From contig JASLGG010000014.1 in assembly GCA_030150265.1 (NCBI GenBank), forward strand, positions 1 through 14,214: a DNA stretch of 14,214 nucleotides, in the 5' to 3' direction. Below the pieces are notes generated by a model that ran no database searches, was not told the DNA's origin, and worked only from the letters and a program-made list of their open reading frames with translations. Each line of letters opens with the position of its first letter. The first letter of the stretch is position 1. The stretch is from Protaetiibacter sp. (GTDB taxonomy: Bacteria > Actinomycetota > Actinomycetes > Actinomycetales > Microbacteriaceae). The translations under genes and the position numbers were made by a program. Positions 12,612 to 14,214 of the stretch are shown here, piece after piece.

Positions 12612-13371
12612 TGCCGACCAGCGAACCGCTCGCCGTGACGTACATCGGCGGGCCGACGGCGCTCCTCGAGTACGCGGGGCTCCGCATCCTGCTCGACCCC
12701 ACCTTCGACGAGCCGCGGCACTACCGCCGCGACGACCTCACCAAGACGGCCGGCCCTGGCCTCCCCGCGGCGGCCGTCCTGCCGCTCGACCTCGTGCTGC
12801 TCTCGCACCACGCCCACGCCGACAACCTCGACCGCGCCGGCCGCGAGGTGGCGCTCTCGGCGCCGCTCGTGCTCTCGACCCCGGAGGCGGAGGCGGCCCT
12901 CGGCGCGCCGGTCGTCGGGATGCGCCCGTGGCAGACGCACCGGCTCGGCGAGGTGACGGTGACCGCGCTGCCCGGCCGGCACGGCCCGCGCGCGCTGCGC
13001 CGCTCATCGGTCCCGTGACGGGCTTCCTGCTCACGGCCGCCGGCGCGCCGACGGTCCACGTCTCGGGCGACAACTCCTCGCTCGCCCTCGTGCGCTCTGC
13101 CGCGACACGGTTCGGGCCGGTGGACGTCGCCCTCCTGTTCGCGGGTGCGGCGCGCGTCGCCCCGATCCCCGCCGCGCTGACGCTCACCTCGGCGAAGGCC
13201 GCCCGAGCCGCCCAGCTGCTCAGCGCACGCCGCGTGGTGGGACTGCACGTGGAGGATTGGGCGCACTTCTCGGAGAGCCGCGCCGACCTGGAGAAGGCCT
13301 TCGCGGATGCGGGGATCGCCGAGCTGCTCGTCGACACCCCGCGCGGCGCCCGGGTGGCCGTCGCCCTCTGA
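12611..13371 (+). pseudogene. MBL-fold metallo-hydrolase, frameshifted in this sequence
   Basis: Two adjacent frames together form one metallo-beta-lactamase-fold protein of about 252 residues. The first frame (12611-13018) starts with the typical IGGPTALLEYAGLRILLDPTFDEP and the metal-binding LSHHAHADNLD (H67-x-H69-x-D71), then LVLSTPEAEAAL and ALPGRHGP. It then runs into a stop at 13016-13018. The second frame, usable from about 12995 to 13371, continues the family with APLIGPVTGFLLTAAGAPTVHVSGDN, VDVALLFAGAARV, LTLTSAKAARAAQLL, VGLHVEDWAHFSES and the C-terminus. The joint lies at the CG tract 12987-12994. Removing one CG unit joins the frames as HGPRAAPLIGPVTGF, matching the family. The protein is either a recent inactivation or a sequencing error. 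Relatives are small-molecule hydrolases of UlaG-like type; the substrate is unknown. Confidence 0.8.
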
Positions 13372-13375
13372 CGGC
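13357..13375. terminator. Short hairpin over the stop of the MBL-fold gene, possible terminator
   Basis: A perfect 6-bp stem (GCCGTC at 13357-13362 with GACGGC at 13370-13375) with a 7-nt loop spans the TGA at 13369-13371. It lies in front of the convergent aldo/keto reductase stop at 13382. There is no T-run; the activity is uncertain. Confidence 0.3.
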
Positions 13376-13381
13376 GCGAGC

Positions 13382-14212
13382 TCAGAAGGTGGCGAGGTCG
13401 GGGTTCGAGCCGACCCGCTGGTCGCGGTCGAGCGCGTCGATCGCCGCCATCTCGGCGTCGCTCAGCTCGAAGCCGAACACGTCGAAGTTCTCCGCCATCC
13501 GCTCGCGCGAGTTCGACTTCGGGAAGACGATGATGCCCTGCTGCAGGTGCCAGCGGATGACCGCCTGGGCGGGGCTCACGCCGTGCGCCGCCGCCGCATC
13601 CTGCACCGCCTGCTCGCCGAAGAGGTCGTACTTGCCCTGGCCGAGGGGACCCCACGCCTCGGTGCGGATGCCGAGCGGCTCGCTGAAGGCGCGCAGCTCG
13701 CGCTGGGCGAAGGCGGGGTGCAGCTCGACCTGGTCGACCGCGGGGACGGTGCCCGACTCCGCGATGATGCGCTCGAGGTGCGGCCGGTGGAAGTTCGAGA
13801 CGCCGATCGAGCGGGTGCGGCCGTCGGCGCGCATCCGCTCGAGCGCGAGCCACGACTCGACGTAGCGGTCGAGGTCGGGGCGCGGCCAGTGGATGAGGTA
13901 GAGGTCGACGTGGTCGAGGCCCAGCTTCGCGAGGCTCAGGTCGATCGCGTCGAACGCCGACTGGGTGCCCTGGTCGGAGTTCCACAGCTTGGTCGTGACG
14001 AACAGCTCGTCGCGCGGAATGCCGGAGCTCGCGATCGCGCGCCCGACGCCCTCCTCGTTGCCGTAGACCGCGGCGGTGTCGATGTGCCGGTAGCCGACCT
14101 CGAGCGCGTCGCTCACGATCCGCTCGGTCTCGGCGGGGTCGACCTTGAACACGCCGAACCCGAGCTGCGGGATCGTGTGGCCGTCGTTGAGCTCGATGAG
14201 GGGGACCGTCAT
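13382..14212 (-). CDS. Aldo/keto reductase (2,5-diketo-D-gluconate reductase type)
   Basis: This complete 276-residue NADPH-dependent reductase has a TIM-barrel fold. The catalytic tetrad is visible as D45 and Y50 (HIDTAAVYGNEEGVG), K75 (FVTTKLWN) and H108 (DLYLIHWPRP). Further markers are GRTRSIGVSNF, VDQVELHP, the AWGPLGQG segment, and the NADPH-contact PKSNSRERMAENFDVFGFELSD near the C-terminus. Such enzymes reduce 2,5-diketogluconate, methylglyoxal and other carbonyls; the physiological substrate cannot be told from sequence. The ATG lies 2 nt from the right edge, so its promoter is not visible. It converges with the MBL-fold gene, with 10 nt between the stops. Confidence 0.95.
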   Translation of the reverse strand: MTVPLIELNDGHTIPQLGFGVFKVDPAETERIVSDALEVGYRHIDTAAVYGNEEGVGRAIASSGIPRDELFVTTKLWNSDQGTQSAFDAIDLSLAKLGLDHVDLYLIHWPRPDLDRYVESWLALERMRADGRTRSIGVSNFHRPHLERIIAESGTVPAVDQVELHPAFAQRELRAFSEPLGIRTEAWGPLGQGKYDLFGEQAVQDAAAAHGVSPAQAVIRWHLQQGIIVFPKSNSRERMAENFDVFGFELSDAEMAAIDALDRDQRVGSNPDLATF

Positions 14213-14214
14213 GC

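Noticed and set aside
1..14214. tRNA, rRNA, transposase, integrase, CRISPR or toxin-antitoxin features
   Set aside because: I saw no clover-leaf, transposase or recombinase motif, or regularly spaced repeats. The membrane protein-XRE pair has no toxin motif and is not called a toxin-antitoxin system.

Overview
The window is a stretch of actinobacterial chromosome with GC of roughly 70% or more. The protein types (a Pmt-type mannosyltransferase, a secreted Ig-like protein with a multi-pass C-terminus, an Alr-Ddl pair, MetY beside a CoA-binding protein), the GTG starts and the frequent GGATGC/GCATCC word point to Micrococcales, most likely Microbacteriaceae. That placement is inference from style and gene content. 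There are no RNA genes, insertion sequences, CRISPR arrays or phage genes, and no gene-free stretch longer than about 120 bases.

Layout from left to right. The 3' end of a protein O-mannosyltransferase gene (1-738, +) is followed by a TetR regulator (781-1449, +). An AT-rich promoter island with two inverted repeats (1501-1531) precedes a large secreted or membrane protein with Ig-like modules and about nine C-terminal membrane spans (1562-4420, +). Next is a tight alr-ddl operon for the D-Ala-D-Ala part of peptidoglycan precursor synthesis (4457-6606, +). A metY gene and a CoA-binding protein gene (6611-8549, +) concern sulfur and homocysteine metabolism.

On the minus strand, a small membrane protein gene overlaps a small XRE-type regulator gene (9247-8560). 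Their promoter carries two copies of a TGTCA-N8-TGACA operator. A GNAT acetyltransferase (9727-9314, -) lies upstream of that module and diverges from a two-domain sulfurtransferase (9803-10669, +). A hairpin separates the sulfurtransferase from a convergent thioredoxin-domain YyaL/SSP411-like protein (12599-10761, -). That gene diverges from an MBL-fold hydrolase gene (12611-13371, +), which is frameshifted at a CG dinucleotide tract. An aldo/keto reductase (14212-13382, -) closes the window.

The strongest theme is leaderless expression. Eight starts (781, 4457, 6611, 9247-, 9727-, 9803, 12599-, 12611) have a TANNNT -10 hexamer ending 6 nt (7 nt for alr) before the start codon, so the transcript should begin at or next to the ATG/GTG. 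The most striking case is the 12599/12611 divergent pair. Only 11 bp separate the two start codons, and each promoter's -10 hexamer begins inside the start codon of the opposite gene. The exception is the Ig-like membrane protein gene, which has a conventional leader with a ribosome binding site and the TetR-style operator island. Its expression therefore appears to be controlled differently from its neighbours.
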